Positions 12,736 through 24,383 of a stretch of 64,000 nucleotides of DNA are shown here, in pieces. The position numbers and the translations under genes were made by a program. The notes below the pieces were generated by a model, which worked only from the letters and a program-made list of their open reading frames with translations, did no database searches and was not told the origin of the DNA. This stretch comes from Vespula vulgaris (lineage: Eukaryota > Arthropoda > Insecta > Hymenoptera > Vespidae), in the NCBI RefSeq assembly GCF_905475345.1, contig NC_066592.1, positions 861,001 to 925,000 on the forward strand. Reading direction: 5' to 3'. How positions within the stretch are numbered: position 1 is the stretch's first letter; every line of letters starts with the position of its first letter.

Positions 12736-15700
12736 AAAGTAGGTCAGAGGCGATAGATTGCGTTGCGATACCGAAGGTACGATGGCGACGACGCGTCTTG
12801 CATGCGAAATCAACACCAAGAAAGATACTTTATAACGTGGTACGTTCTTTCAAATTGTAGCACTTAAGACGTGCTTTAGAGGGAACAATAATTAAGAACA
12901 ACGACCTCCTTCTTTTCCAATTTTCCAGGCAATCGATTATTTTCTATTTTTACGAAAGGAAAATTGTACGGACAAATAACGAATACAAATAAACGTAAAA
13001 TTAAAGTGCTCAAGTTGCGTCTATAAAAGAATGTAAGATATTCGAGATAGATAAGGAAATTGGTAGAATCACGGGTGGGTAAAATTATCCGAAGAAAGAG
13101 ATAGAGAGATAGACAGACAGACAGAGAAAGGTTTAGAAAGCTTTAGAGAGGATGATGGAAAAAGACAGAAGATCGAACGAGCACAGAAAGAGATCGCGCA
13201 GTTCGATAAAAGAAAGAAATTCTCGTGTAGATCGAATGAAGAGAGACAAGACAAGCTATTTTCGTTTCACGGTATGAGAGAAATAGAGTGAGAGAGAATT
13301 ACCAACTGCGATCCATCCCCTATTCTGACGCCTACAAACGGGTAAACGTAACGTCACGAAGGCCGCTGGCGCTTGCAAAATATACGAGCAGCTCGTGGCT
13401 TCTCTCCGCTCTTGCAGTGCTTGCATGCTAAAGGCATACTACGCGTTGTAGTCGTGCCAGGAGAACGTAAGGAGCTTTCACCTCGACGCGAAAGTCGCGT
13501 CATACCGTGCGCTTTAACCCGTTTACCAGCGAGGAAACACGTTAAAGCAAGCTGCTTACACGTTCTCTCGTCTTCGATAAGAGGCCAAGTGAGATCCAGC
13601 GTATTTCGAGGGAAATCGATTTTCTTCTTTCAATCGAACTCCTTCTCCTGGAAGATTAATCTTCTTGCGAGCCGTACGATGAGATGATCCTTGGAATTTC
13701 GTATTCCGTTTCATCGTAATCCTTCGAAAATATCAATAAAACGGGTTTTTTCTTTTCTTTTTTTGCCTTTCCATTTTTCTTTCTTTTTTTTCGTTCACTT
13801 TTGATCGAGTAGATTATTTAAATACATTCTAGATTAATTTTCATCGGAAGCGAATCCTTCGTACTTCGCAATTTCTCTTATCGCGCGATAGTATCTCTAG
13901 AACGCGTGGGAAAACTAATTATCTCGCATGATAAAAGCTACTGATAGGAATACCGGGAATCTAGGTCGTTCGTGATCTTTCGTAGATGCCAGAATCTCTT
14001 TCTCTCTCGTGCTCGTACAGGTTTACGCGCGCGTTTTGAATAGTCTGGTGAAAAGATACGAGCGAAGGGGTTGGAGGGAGGGAGGCGGACGAAAGGGTGG
14101 ATGGTGCGAAACACAGCTTTACCTTATGCTCACACCTACGCTCGACGTTTTTGTATAGCTGACGTTACATGACCTAGAGTGAAAAGTGATATTACCGTGC
14201 TTTTCACTCGACGAGTAGCAGATATCTTACGGTCGGTTCAACGTGCATGTTCTCCTCGCATGTCTGTAACACGCGTTGTAATCGTTTCGAAACAAGCGTT
14301 ATCTTCATCACAATGAGTTCTAACGGAGTCACCATTCCATATACATTTTTTATCTATCTTCAATGCTAAATGATGTACACGTATTACCCTCGCGGTAGCA
14401 CTTGCGATAATTGATATACAAGAAAAAAAGAAAAGAGGATATAGAAATTCTATGTACGTTTGCCTTTATTAAATACGAAATTATTTCATATAATTTCCAC
14501 TTTTCCACGTCGTAATCGTAAATATTTTAACCACGTTTTGAATCAGATTCGATTCGTCTTCGCAAACTAAAGACGATGGCAATCCTAATCTTTGGTTCTA
14601 TCGGAAATCATGAAACAACTTGGTATCGAACCGCCCGATTGAATTAATCCTCGACGCGACGAGTTAAGGGTTGAATCGACGGAAGGAGTTAGAGGAGGTT
14701 AAGTCGACTAAACAATTCGCTTATCAGGAGTAGACGACTGTGGAGAATCGAGAGAACGTAGGAGTCGAACTTGAAGGTAGCGGTGATGGTGGCGATGATG
14801 GTGGATGGGAGGGTTGAGGGATGAGGGATGAGCATACGACATCGCAGACCGCGTCACGTCACAACGAATCCATTCGGTTGTTACAGCTGTCGAAACTATG
14901 AAATTCAATGCAGCAAATTTGCATGCTAATCCGAGCATCGTAAACCCAGGCTTCCTGTCGTACACCGCCTGCGTTGGGATGTGTCTAAGTTGTAATTCAA
15001 TGAAGACAGGAGCGTAGCACGCTGTAACCGTATAACTCCCTTAACTTGGCTCGCTAATGACTTTAATAACATATACACAATCGATTCTCTTAACCACGTG
15101 GGTGCGTGAACATACGAGTAAACGTCAGCACGCGTTTCTAACGTAAACCACCTAGAACGATCGGATGTTCATAGTTGCAAGAGAGCTTGAATTTCTTCAT
15201 TTTGTTATCGAGCGAGCGACTTAATCGAAAGAATCTAATTCGAAAGAGAAATCGTGTGATCACGTTTAATGATTCAGCTTGTAAGTAATGTATTAGATAT
15301 AAGAGAAAAGGTGATAACACTCGAAGTTGTAAGAAAATGTTAAATATCGATCGCGCACGAAGCGGTTAGGAAACACCGATGAACGCGAGTAGAAAAGCTT
15401 GCTCGCGTGTTCTGCTTTCCGTTGGCTCGGTGAAAGAACGAAGTAATCGTAGCTAATGATTCATCTATCACGCTATGCTCGTATTACAGTTAGCCTGGCA
15501 CGATAAAGCTCATCTTGACGGTTTGACCAGGCGGTAGAATTCCTCAGTTAGAATTCCGTTTAACGTTAAACCGACGATGACAGTGGAAAAACTTTTTTAT
15601 TCGCACGTGATCGTCTTACGGAATATATTTTTTCGTTGTTTCGAGATATACGGTATACGTGTGTCTGCAAATTTTCTGATATCCTCTTAAATTCACTTCT

Positions 15701-15778
15701 TATTTTTTTCTCACGAAACACCGATACGAAAATTACGTCGACGAGGAGAAGAGAATAGACTGATACGAAAAGATAAAA
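12736..15778. other. unassigned DNA, partly complex
   Basis: About 3 kb without a supported gene. A GA/CAGA patch sits at 13095-13128 and T-rich runs at 13747-13795. The blocks 13320-13680 and 14850-15060 are repeat-free. A minus-strand 85-codon frame at 14708-14965 is open but includes a His-rich GATGGTGG patch and has no other support. Inverted arms GCCTGG (15493-15498) and CCAGGC (15527-15532) flank a 28-nt spacer. Confidence 0.45.
14916..14930. promoter_or_regulatory. POU-type octamer with adjoining TAAT core
   Basis: ATTTGCAT at 14917-14924 continues into GCTAAT, giving an octamer next to a homeodomain core. The 12-mer AATTTGCATGCT recurs at 42718-42729. Inference only. Confidence 0.3.
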
Positions 15779-15807
15779 AATAGATAGATAGATAGATGTA
15801 TATATAT

Positions 15808-15856
<49 letters not shown>

Positions 15857-15866
15857 GGGGAGAGAG
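15779..15866. repeat. compound (GATA)n(TA)n(GA)n array
   Basis: Four to five GATA units, a short TA run, then about 20 GA units and a G run. Confidence 0.95.
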
Positions 15867-16610
15867 TATAGTAAAACGACAATGAAATTTCTTCGAAATA
15901 AAAGTGCAGGATACTCTTCGAAGACATAGCAGAGGAATAGAAATACGAAGGAATATCTTGAAAGAGGACTTTACTGTCTACGAGTGAGAGTAGACGTGTC
16001 ATCGTCCGTAGAATGTAATTTCCGAAGGCTTTGATCTTTTCAGATTTTTCCAACACAGAGTCGGTCGATTTTATTGTTCATCTTTTCAAACGATCTAAAG
16101 TAGTCAATGCCCTGTACAATTTTCAAATTATAGTTATATTTTCAGACGTATATACTCGAGGATATAAGATTTATTAAAGTGGCATTATTAGATGCGTCGT
16201 TTCGTAGAACGTTATCGTCACCTTATGAAGATATCAGCGCTCGTAATATACGTTGAGATGATATTACCCGTTGTAATACCACTGATTCGTGGCATAAGAG
16301 CCCGCTATATCATGTTGCGCGAGCTTAAGTATCTCAGCTGGTAAGCATTTCTCACGTACGATGTATATTAGAGATGTTAGAGGAATAATATCAACCGTAA
16401 TCGCCATTTAAACGAGTACAATTACGCGTATAATAAATCTTGAAATTATTTTAACATATATTTGATATGCATTTTATGCTCGTTCGTTTCTTTCTTTTTT
16501 CCTTCTTCTATTTCTTTTTAACGTACAACATTACGATTATTATCCACTTTTTATTAATCACAACTTCCTGGAACGCCATAATAGTTCGTTAGTAAGTACG
16601 AGCAGGGTGT
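15867..16610. other. unassigned DNA upstream of a possible promoter
   Basis: Mixed AT-rich sequence with no gene and no TATA box in the last 200 bases before the promoter candidate. Confidence 0.4.
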
Positions 16611-16711
16611 TGCACCCCCACTCAGGGGTGCATCGTGTTTTTCTTTACGGTTTGTTTGTGTCGCATGCGCACTCAAGAGCAGTCGACGCTCGTTCACTCT
16701 TCCAGTCGCCG
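16611..16711 (+). promoter_or_regulatory. candidate plus-strand promoter and 5' exon end
   Basis: Three signals lie within 100 bp. A perfect 8-bp inverted repeat, TGCACCCC (16611-16618) and GGGGTGCA (16625-16632), has a 6-nt loop. GCATGCGC at 16663-16670 is close to the NRF-1/Ewg palindrome usually found next to transcription starts. CGCCG followed by GTAAGCG gives a good splice donor at 16712. A short untranslated first exon starting around 16671-16690 and ending at 16711 would fit. No transcript evidence is available, and each signal alone is weak. Confidence 0.3.
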
Positions 16712-17304
16712 GTAAGCGTGCGGATGTTTTGCATCCCTTGTTCGTCGGTTCCTCGGTTTTCGCGTTGGTGACGTGTACGTTATCGTATTTTATACATATT
16801 AATAGACACTCGAAGGATTATCAAAAAATCGTTCGCCTTTGAGAGAACATTTTTTCGAAGAAAATATCGAGCAGATATTTTTTTCCTCGATAGAAATTTC
16901 GTATTTTCGAATGTTTGTTCGTGTTCATAAAACTATTGACTACGTAAACGATGTGTCCGATCGTAAATTGAAAAAATGCATGAGAGAAAGGATGGCTGTA
17001 TAAGAAGAAATAAATATAAATATTAACGCGTCGATTAGACTAGAGATTCGCGTTAGAAATTCTACGATCTGTCTCGATTAACGTTAGTTTCAAAAAATAT
17101 ATCTACTCGTGATTTCAATCAGACGATCTAATTCGGAAGTGCGTGTCGTGAATGAGAATTGTCGTGTTCGTGCTTGAGATAGTCAAATCCCGTTTGTATT
17201 ATTCGTTGTTCTCAACGTGTCATAATACTGTAATATAATGTAAATGCGTGAGAGAATCGCGCGAATTAAGCGACGAAAGCGGATTGAACTCTTCGGAAGC
17301 TCAG
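16712..17304. other. possible intron, otherwise unassigned
   Basis: AT-rich sequence between two consensus-like donors (16712 and 17351). No repeats, no open frame of note. Confidence 0.3.
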
Positions 17305-17350
17305 TGCGACGAGGAAGGATTATTAGGACTATCGGGATGTCTTCGATACG
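17305..17350 (+). other. possible 46-nt exon with GTAAGA donor
   Basis: A CTCAG acceptor-like end at 17304 and CG|GTAAGAC at 17350/17351 bracket 46 nt. Alternatively the TCAGTG at 17301-17306 is an arthropod initiator element and this is a second transcription start. An ATG lies at 17337-17339, 12 nt before the donor. One frame (TGC GAC GAG...) is open throughout. Whether it belongs with the promoter at 16.6 kb is a guess. Confidence 0.2.
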
Positions 17351-17858
17351 GTAAGACGTTAAACAGTTTATATGGTCGGTTCGATATCGAAATAAAAAAT
17401 ATTACAATGGAAGAATAGAAATCAACGTGTCCATCTTCCTGGAAAACCACAACGAGATAGAACGTTGCGTCGGATAAAAGAGACGATATGGAAAGTTATC
17501 GCGTCCTCGGGTCCGTGCAGAGAGCGTGGTTTCCATCGGTTGGAATACAACGAACGAGCAAATGGCTAATTGGAATGTAGATAATGGACAAATCGATGAA
17601 CGGCATCGTTGCTCCGAGCGAGAGAGCCCGTTTTTGTTGATATCGTACGTACGTACTCGGTGAAATTTAATCTTCGCGGTTCGTTACGGCTCTCGCCGGA
17701 TGCGTTTACGCTGTAATATTTCTACGACGTGTTCCTAGCGATGATATCTCGTCAGGCAGGACGAATAGAGAATGCTTTCTGCATCTATTGAAACCTCGTG
17801 AGATAGTTGCAACGTCGTACTAGACACTGGCTACGAGAATATCGTTAGTAATTATTAG

Positions 17859-18422
17859 GTTTTCGCATTAATAGCTTCATTGACACTGATTGGACACTCG
17901 GTAGACGGAACTAATAGATCCATTAGAGGAACAAGCTCTTTCCTGAGGGACTCGATATCGCAAGAAGGTCTTGCAAGTCTCTTTAGCCGGGCCGGCGAAC
18001 ACCCCTATCTCCTAGGAACCTCATCTCGCACGCCCCTTCTCCGCTATCCCACATTCGCCATTAACGCAGTATTCTACATGGAACGAGCTTACCGTAATAC
18101 GTTGCAAAATTTATGGTATACACGGAACCCAATGGCGATGATCGCGGTACGCGTTACCTCCGCGTGTAGTACGACTTCGGCATTTGCGTTATTACCCCCG
18201 TATAAATTAATCTACAACGTTGTTAACAAAATTCATCGTATTTCGATAATGCTCGGCGTACCGTATGCGATCCGATATTACATAAACATACGAATTCACG
18301 ACATTAAATTTCTTACAGATATATCTCGCTTATCCATATATTCCTATCAGCATACGATCGTCATTTCCGTTAATTGGATAATAATTATTATAAATTCGGA
18401 AAGAAGCGATAACGAATTTTAG
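17859..18422 (+). other. repeat-free 564-nt open frame, function unknown
   Basis: Stop-to-stop open frame of about 188 codons with no simple repeat. There is no ATG near its 5' end, so it would have to be an internal exon or chance. AATAG at about 17873 could act as an acceptor. Candidate donors inside (GTATAC, GTACGC) are poor. The translation is rich in Ile, Ser, Arg and Tyr, poor in Lys and Glu, and matches no family I recognise. Codon third positions show no clear GC bias. At this base composition one frame of this length is unlikely but not impossible by chance. Confidence 0.15.
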
Positions 18423-19940
18423 CTTTCTACTTTGGCGAGTCCACTTGTAGAGCATTTCACGAGTAACGAGCGTATAAATCAACGCCCGGATGAACTTTTA
18501 ATAATTTCGACTTCCTAGTCGCCACGTTGCGGTATTAATTATCTCCGGACAATTAATTGCACGTCTATCGGATTTCGCGTGCGCGAGCAGGTGGCGCTAG
18601 GTAGGGGCTGGGAGTGGAGAAATTACGAGGGTCGATTTCGCGACAGAATTTCAGCATCGGCGAGCGTCTTCTTACTCTCTGCAGGCATTTCCCCCGTGGT
18701 CGTTGTTACTTCTCGTTATAAAGTGCTTCATAATTTAAAACGACCCGTCGAGATAGGAACATATAAATTGTTTCGGACGGTGGGACACGGTCAGCATTAT
18801 CGCGTTGTCATCGAAATTACGAATGCTACGCGCGAACCTAACGCTTCGCGTGGCATCTTTATCATTTTCATCTTTTCTATCGTACGATTCTATCGATAAA
18901 ATGTATTTTCACAACTTCAAAGTGGTTATCGCAATTTATCCCTTCTTAACGCGAACGAGAACCTGCCAGCTGCTTTTATTACATAAAATGTAAAATAAAG
19001 TCTTTTTGTTGAAATAGAGGTTCGCCACTCCAAAAGTCTAATAATCATCGTTCGAGAATGCAATTAATTATGCTCGTCGTATAACCGGATATGTTACTTT
19101 ACGATCCGTAAAATTTCCCATTCTGATAGAAGTCGTCGAATTACGGAGAAATTACGTAACGATGGCGGGAAGCAAAAGAGGGAGAATGAGAGGAGAGAGA
19201 GGGAGAAAAAAAAAGACAAAGAAAGAAAGAAAAAGAGAGAAAAAAGGGAGGGGAAAAAACATATAGGAGAAAGACGCGCAATGACGAAATTGAATTTATA
19301 CGAAAAGCAAGGAGACTATAAATAATAAAAATAAAAGAATGGAGAAGTAGGGAAGGTAACGAGGAATAAGAGGAGAGGTATGTAAAATCGCGCGTGAACA
19401 CGCTGGTGCGTCGCGGCGGTTCGATTTAAATGCGAATTTCTGTTGGAAGAGCGAATACGTTTTCGGTGGTGGCGGCCCTTTTTAAGCGGCATAATCCATT
19501 TTTATTTTTGCGAGCACTCGCGAGACTTTTCGATGGTCGTTCAAAAATTCATCCAGAGGAAGGGAAAGGAACGTTGCGAACGTTACTGTTGGACGGTGGT
19601 GCGAGTAAGCTACGAGAGAGGGTTAGCACGAGCATTGCTTCTCTTTTCTCGTATTGCCAGAATTTACGGAGAGTACAGGAGAGATGATCGAGCGCTTAAA
19701 TATGTAGCACCAACCGTCTCGCATTCTGGGAAATTCCGTCGGCTGGAACTCATCCCATTGACGATATCGCGCGGTTGGAAGGCAGAAGGCAGTGAGCGAT
19801 AAATTTTTCAGAATTTTACGATTCCGCACCGATGGTATGCGCGATTCGTAGAGAAAGAGAGGAGAAGTCGTTTACCCGTGAAGAGAGCAGCCAACGGATC
19901 TACGAGTAAGCCGATGCTTCCGGATCGATGAACGCTGAAT
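18423..19940. other. unassigned DNA
   Basis: No gene supported. A purine-rich patch covers 19180-19255. The block 19390-19850 is repeat-free and open in two overlapping plus-strand frames (19430-19687 and 19443-19802), neither with splice or codon-position support. Confidence 0.4.
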
Positions 19941-20120
19941 CCTTCCTCTCTCTCTCTCTCTCTTTTTCTTCCTTTTTTTTCTCACTTTAATAGACGCACA
20001 CATACATATATTCTTCCATCTTCCTCCAACAGTTCATTTCCACCTCCTTCCTTCTTTCCTTTCGTTCTCTTTTCTTTCTCGCTTTCTCTCTCTCTCTCTC
20101 TCTTTTTCTCTCTCCCTTTT
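19941..20120. repeat. CT-rich pyrimidine belt
   Basis: Two CT arrays (19941-19985 and about 20085-20120) joined by CTTC-rich sequence on the plus strand. Confidence 0.9.
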
Positions 20121-20939
20121 GCTGACAGTATCTCAATGCGTCGGTGGTTTTATTTGATCGCCCTCTTATGTTTTATTGAGCAGCTCCTTCGCTCTTGTGC
20201 TTCGTTTGTTTTCCTATGGTCACTAGCGGAAACAGCTGTGCCCGTGATTTCGGAATTTAACGACCCCGACGAACTTTATTGCTAGACGCTTGTAATATCT
20301 CCGGTATCACCCTTGATTGTTCAATGGATTAGATTATTTCCGGTCTCCCGATGTTCGAATACGATAAACATCGTATAACGAGAATCATTCAACTATTTTA
20401 TTCGGCTAAATAAAATCAAAAAGAATATAAAAAGTTTGCAAAGTAACTATATTCGAGATAATCGTCAAAGGATTCAAAGAGCTCGCGTTTATCCATCAAC
20501 TTGTACGTGACAAGAATGTTCAACGAAAACGAATCCTCGTTGTCCTTTTTCTCCAATATTCCGCGTACTAGTAGAAAAAAGAAAAGAGAGCGAGAGAGAA
20601 AGAGAGACAGAAAGATCTTTCGTCCTTTCGGAGAGGAGAAGAGCGGATCTTCGGATTTCGGTGTATTTGCCCACGACTCTGGATGGATATCGTTTCGACG
20701 TAGCCTCTGACGATAGAGTTCGAGCTTGGAAAACGGTCCCGAGGTCGCTTCCTCTTTCCACTTTGAGCGAAAGTTCGTCGATTTTCGTGGAACTCGGAAA
20801 TCCACGTTCTTAGCCTGAGACGTTTCCATTGAAAGCTTTCTTTTCCGGGTCGCACCTGACGGATCGACTTATCCCAAGTTCTCTCGTTCGTTCTCTACGT
20901 CTTCTTCGTCTTCGTCAATGATGAAAGAAGAGCGGGACT
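20121..20939. other. unassigned DNA
   Basis: Short AGAG-rich patch at 20575-20615. Overlapping frames on both strands (20416-20829 minus, 20501-20710 plus) are open but mutually exclusive, and none has exon boundaries I can defend. Confidence 0.4.
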
Positions 20940-21012
20940 TTCTCTGTCTCTGTCTCTCTCTCTCTCTTTTTCTTTCTTCTTCTTCTTCTTTATTTTTTTT
21001 ATCCCTTTTTCT
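20940..21012. repeat. (CT)n(CTT)n then T-rich tract
   Basis: CT units pass into CTT triplets and a T8 run. Confidence 0.9.
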
Positions 21013-21220
21013 TACTTCGTTTGAGTTCGTCAAGAGGAACAGCGCAAGTCTCGTCGAATACGGATTTCCTAGAATAAAAATGAGATTGGGCCACTCAAGG
21101 TCGTCGTTGGAACCGCCATCGTCGTCGCCTGGATGAAGAATAAAGTTATATAAGGAGAAGAAGAAATGGAAAAGTCTGCAGGACTGGCTTTGAAAGGGTT
21201 CGTTGAAAGGAAGAGGTCGG

Positions 21221-21223
<3 letters not shown>

Positions 21224-21265
<42 letters not shown>
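21224..21265. repeat. (AT)21 microsatellite
   Basis: Uninterrupted AT alternation of 42 bp, the same size as the array at 11360. Confidence 0.98.
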
Positions 21266-21268
<3 letters not shown>

Positions 21269-21494
21269 ATGCACCGTTTGGACAAGACTTGGAATTCGAA
21301 TTAACCCCAATGAAAAGGAACGCGTAATATTTTCGTAACGGTATCTTCAATAAAAAAACAAAAAATCAAGATAAACAAGAAAATCATTTCCTCCAGATGT
21401 AATCACGATTTTCAAACGAGCAAGATGCATACCACGTTACGCCCATGATTCATCCTTGAATTCCTTTCTTTTCTCGTGCAGAGCTTTTTATTAG

Positions 21495-21562
21495 AAAAAA
21501 AGAGGACAAAAAAAAAGAAAAAGGAGAAAGAAAAAGAAAAAGAAAATCAAAAAAGAAAAAGA
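21495..21562. repeat. A-rich AAAG tract
   Basis: A runs punctuated by single G residues. Confidence 0.85.
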
Positions 21563-22157
21563 GCTAGCTGTTCTTTTTCCTCGCCAACTTCACAGCTACG
21601 AATCCCATCGCTTATTCATCTAACGTAACCGAAACCGCACGCCCTATCCGTAACTATACGTCCACTGGGTACCACTTTCTTAGAAGAATATCGGACGAAA
21701 GGAGAGAGAAAGAGGATCTTAAGAGCAGCAGGGGTGAACTTCTCGTTATAGCGTTGCGCGCGTGGAACATCTCAAAGGTCTTCGAGAAGAGTAAGAAGGG
21801 AGCGTTCTCGGCACACCGTGGTCTACATAATCTTATATCGGCGTTCGTCGTAAAAATGCAAAGCGTTCCGTGGAAATAAAAAGCCAAGCCCTTGATCGGT
21901 GCGAAGCTCATGAAAGTTTCAGGAGTTTCAGGCGAAAGTCGACGACTCGGCATCAACGAAGAACTTGCGTGCGGAATGCGTTCTCGACCTTCCTGTCCTT
22001 CCCTCATATACATATATCTATCATATTCTTTCAGTTTTTCTTCACGTCACCGATGTCGTCATTTCTTGTCTCTTCGATGTCGATAATGGATAATAAAATT
22101 TCTTAACTCATATTGTACACTCGTGTATCGAAAGTGACAAGTAAAACGAAGGAGCAA
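21563..22157. other. unassigned DNA
   Basis: Complex sequence without repeats. Both strands carry frames of 64-119 codons (21654-22013 minus, 21870-22106 plus) that overlap and cannot both be real. No splice support for either. Confidence 0.4.
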
Positions 22158-22216
22158 GTTTCTTTTTTTTTTTTCTTTTTTCTTTATCTATTTTCTTTTC
22201 CTTTTTTTTTTTTTTT
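22158..22216. repeat. poly-T rich tract
   Basis: T runs of 9-14 with C interruptions. Confidence 0.9.
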
Positions 22217-22483
22217 GAACGAACTTATAGACTCAGCGTTCAACCCTCTTCCCATTACTTCCATGTTCCTTCCCAAAAACTTTGACCAAAAGTGTAGGAA
22301 GGATAGCTTCCGTTCAAGGACACGATTCTAACCCTTTTCGAAGGGTCTGGTTCGAGCACAGGTGGTGGCTTTCTCGAACGTTAACGGCATAAGCAGTTAA
22401 GATGTTATCTCGAAGGGTGGTAGTAGTGGCCCTTGGCCAGAATCGACTATATTCTACCCTCTTTTACTTCTCTTCCTTTCTGC

Positions 22484-22515
22484 CTCTCTCTCTCTCTCTC
22501 TCTTTCTCTCTTTCT
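22484..22515. repeat. (CT)n microsatellite
   Basis: About 11 uninterrupted CT units plus CTTT variants. Confidence 0.95.
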
Positions 22516-23331
22516 GTTTGGGGTTGACCACAGCCACGATCCACGTCGACTCACCCAGTCCGATTCTTATCGATTCCAAGCTCACCACCTTCGAACCGCG
22601 ATAGCCCTCCACTTTCCTCTACTTTCCTTCTTTTCTCCTTTCCCTCTTTCCCAGAATTCTACTGAATCTTTTTAATGGACCACTGTAGGCCGCATTAATG
22701 TCAGACGCAGCTAGTTGTAGATCTCGCTTGGTTCGTTGCGATATGTATGTGGTCGAATCGCTGGCCTCGGTGTTTTATTGGAACATTCGAAACATCTGCC
22801 GCGTATTTTCTATCTCCATTGCGTTTCCCCTTTCTCTTTAATTCTCTTTTTCTCTCAACATCGTGCTGTGTTTATCATTCGTTCGAGCGGATTAAAGTCG
22901 GTTAAATGAATCATTTTCGTTGCGCTCACGGAGAGCTTAAAATTTTCTCTAGAAATTAATTCCCTCGACGAAGCCGATTCGTCTCCCGAGAAGATAATAC
23001 TGTGACCATCTGAAAGAAGAAAATGAAAATGGTGGATAAGAAATTCATTTGTTCGATACTTTGAATGAGACAAGACGAAGAGAGACCGTATTTCATCGTG
23101 AAATTTAATTTGAAAATTGCCATTACGAATTTTTTTCTTTCTTTCCTTTTCCTAGATAAGACAAATTTCTAACTGTCCACCCGATAACCTTTCATGTTCT
23201 CCATTAACGGGCATCGCGAGTCTCTATGATAACGCACAGACATCGGTGCTAATACCACGATTATCACCTTTTGCCCTTAACACTCTAATCGTATTAGGAT
23301 CCTTATGGCTATGGACAGAGAAAAAAAAGGA

Positions 23332-23335
<4 letters not shown>
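22516..23335. other. unassigned DNA
   Basis: No gene supported. The block 23180-23300 is complex and repeat-free. TTTTATTGGAACATTC at 22773-22788 is repeated exactly at 42650-42665. Confidence 0.4.

Positions 23336-23369
<34 letters not shown>
23336..23369. repeat. (GA)n microsatellite
   Basis: About 17 uninterrupted GA units following an A8 run. Confidence 0.95.
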
Positions 23370-23372
<3 letters not shown>

Positions 23373-24336
23373 AACTGGCTTTTGAATTGCTATAACTTCG
23401 GATTAAATCGGTAATTCTGCGGGGTCACGACATTTCCGAATGAATCTTCACTTTATTTTTCCTCTCTTCTTTTTATCGAGGATTTCCTTATCGACGATGC
23501 TCTAAATCTAAGTGTCTTACTCTTCTCCGTGATCTTCTTTAGGGTCTTGACAGATAATAAAGCGAAGGGTCCAGGTCAACGATCCGTAGATATATCTGAT
23601 TTAAGCTAAATGTGCCCACGAGGGTGGTGTATTTCGTTCTATAAAAATCGATACACTTAAATAAATATTAATTCGATTAAAATGAAAATACGCTATATTT
23701 TTAACACATCTTTCTTTCTTCTTTATTCCTTAAATATTTTTTGAGAGACAAAATTTCATTGGGAAATATGAATTAATTAGGAAATAATGAAAAGAAGGAA
23801 AACCAATAAAAAAATTGACTTTTTTCGAACGATTTAGTCAAACATTTATAGCCCGACTTTCTTATTTTTATCAAAATAAATAGGAAAAATGGATCGATTT
23901 TAAATATTTCAAGAAAAAGGTAGACGTTCGTAGAAGCGACCAATCGACTTTTTACGAAGAAGAAAGAGAGTTTTTTTTGGTAGGAGTTCGAGTTTATTCC
24001 TTGAACGTTCACGTTTAAAAACTTCATGGGGGTCAAGGGAAAAAGAAAAATTGTATCTTTCGAAACGGACTCGAAGAAACAAGGAAGAGAAGAAGAGTAA
24101 TAAAGTGTGCTTTTTGGCTATGCTTCGTAAGCGTGCACCAGATCCAGTCTCTCTCCCCTTCCGGTGAGAGGATTCACCCTCTTCAAGAACACAACCACGT
24201 CCGCATTAGCGGTCGTTGTTTCGAAGGATCCATCGGCAAGCGAAACCGATCCTTTTCCCGTTTGCCTCCTACCACGGAATTTCACTTATCTCTTATTGAC
24301 CGAACGTCCTGTATAAAGATTCCGTTACGGACAGAA

Positions 24337-24338
<2 letters not shown>
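23370..24338. other. unassigned AT-rich DNA
   Basis: No gene, repeat or motif that I would defend. Confidence 0.4.

Positions 24339-24381
<43 letters not shown>
24339..24381. repeat. (GA)n microsatellite
   Basis: About 21 uninterrupted GA units. Confidence 0.97.

Positions 24382-24383
<2 letters not shown>

Noticed and set aside
14585..14600. TCTTTGGTT, matching the seed of miR-9
   Set aside because: Only the first nine bases agree; the rest of the mature sequence and a precursor hairpin are absent.
22350..22365. GGTTCGAGC as a tRNA B box
   Set aside because: No matching A box or cloverleaf. No tRNA was found anywhere in the window.
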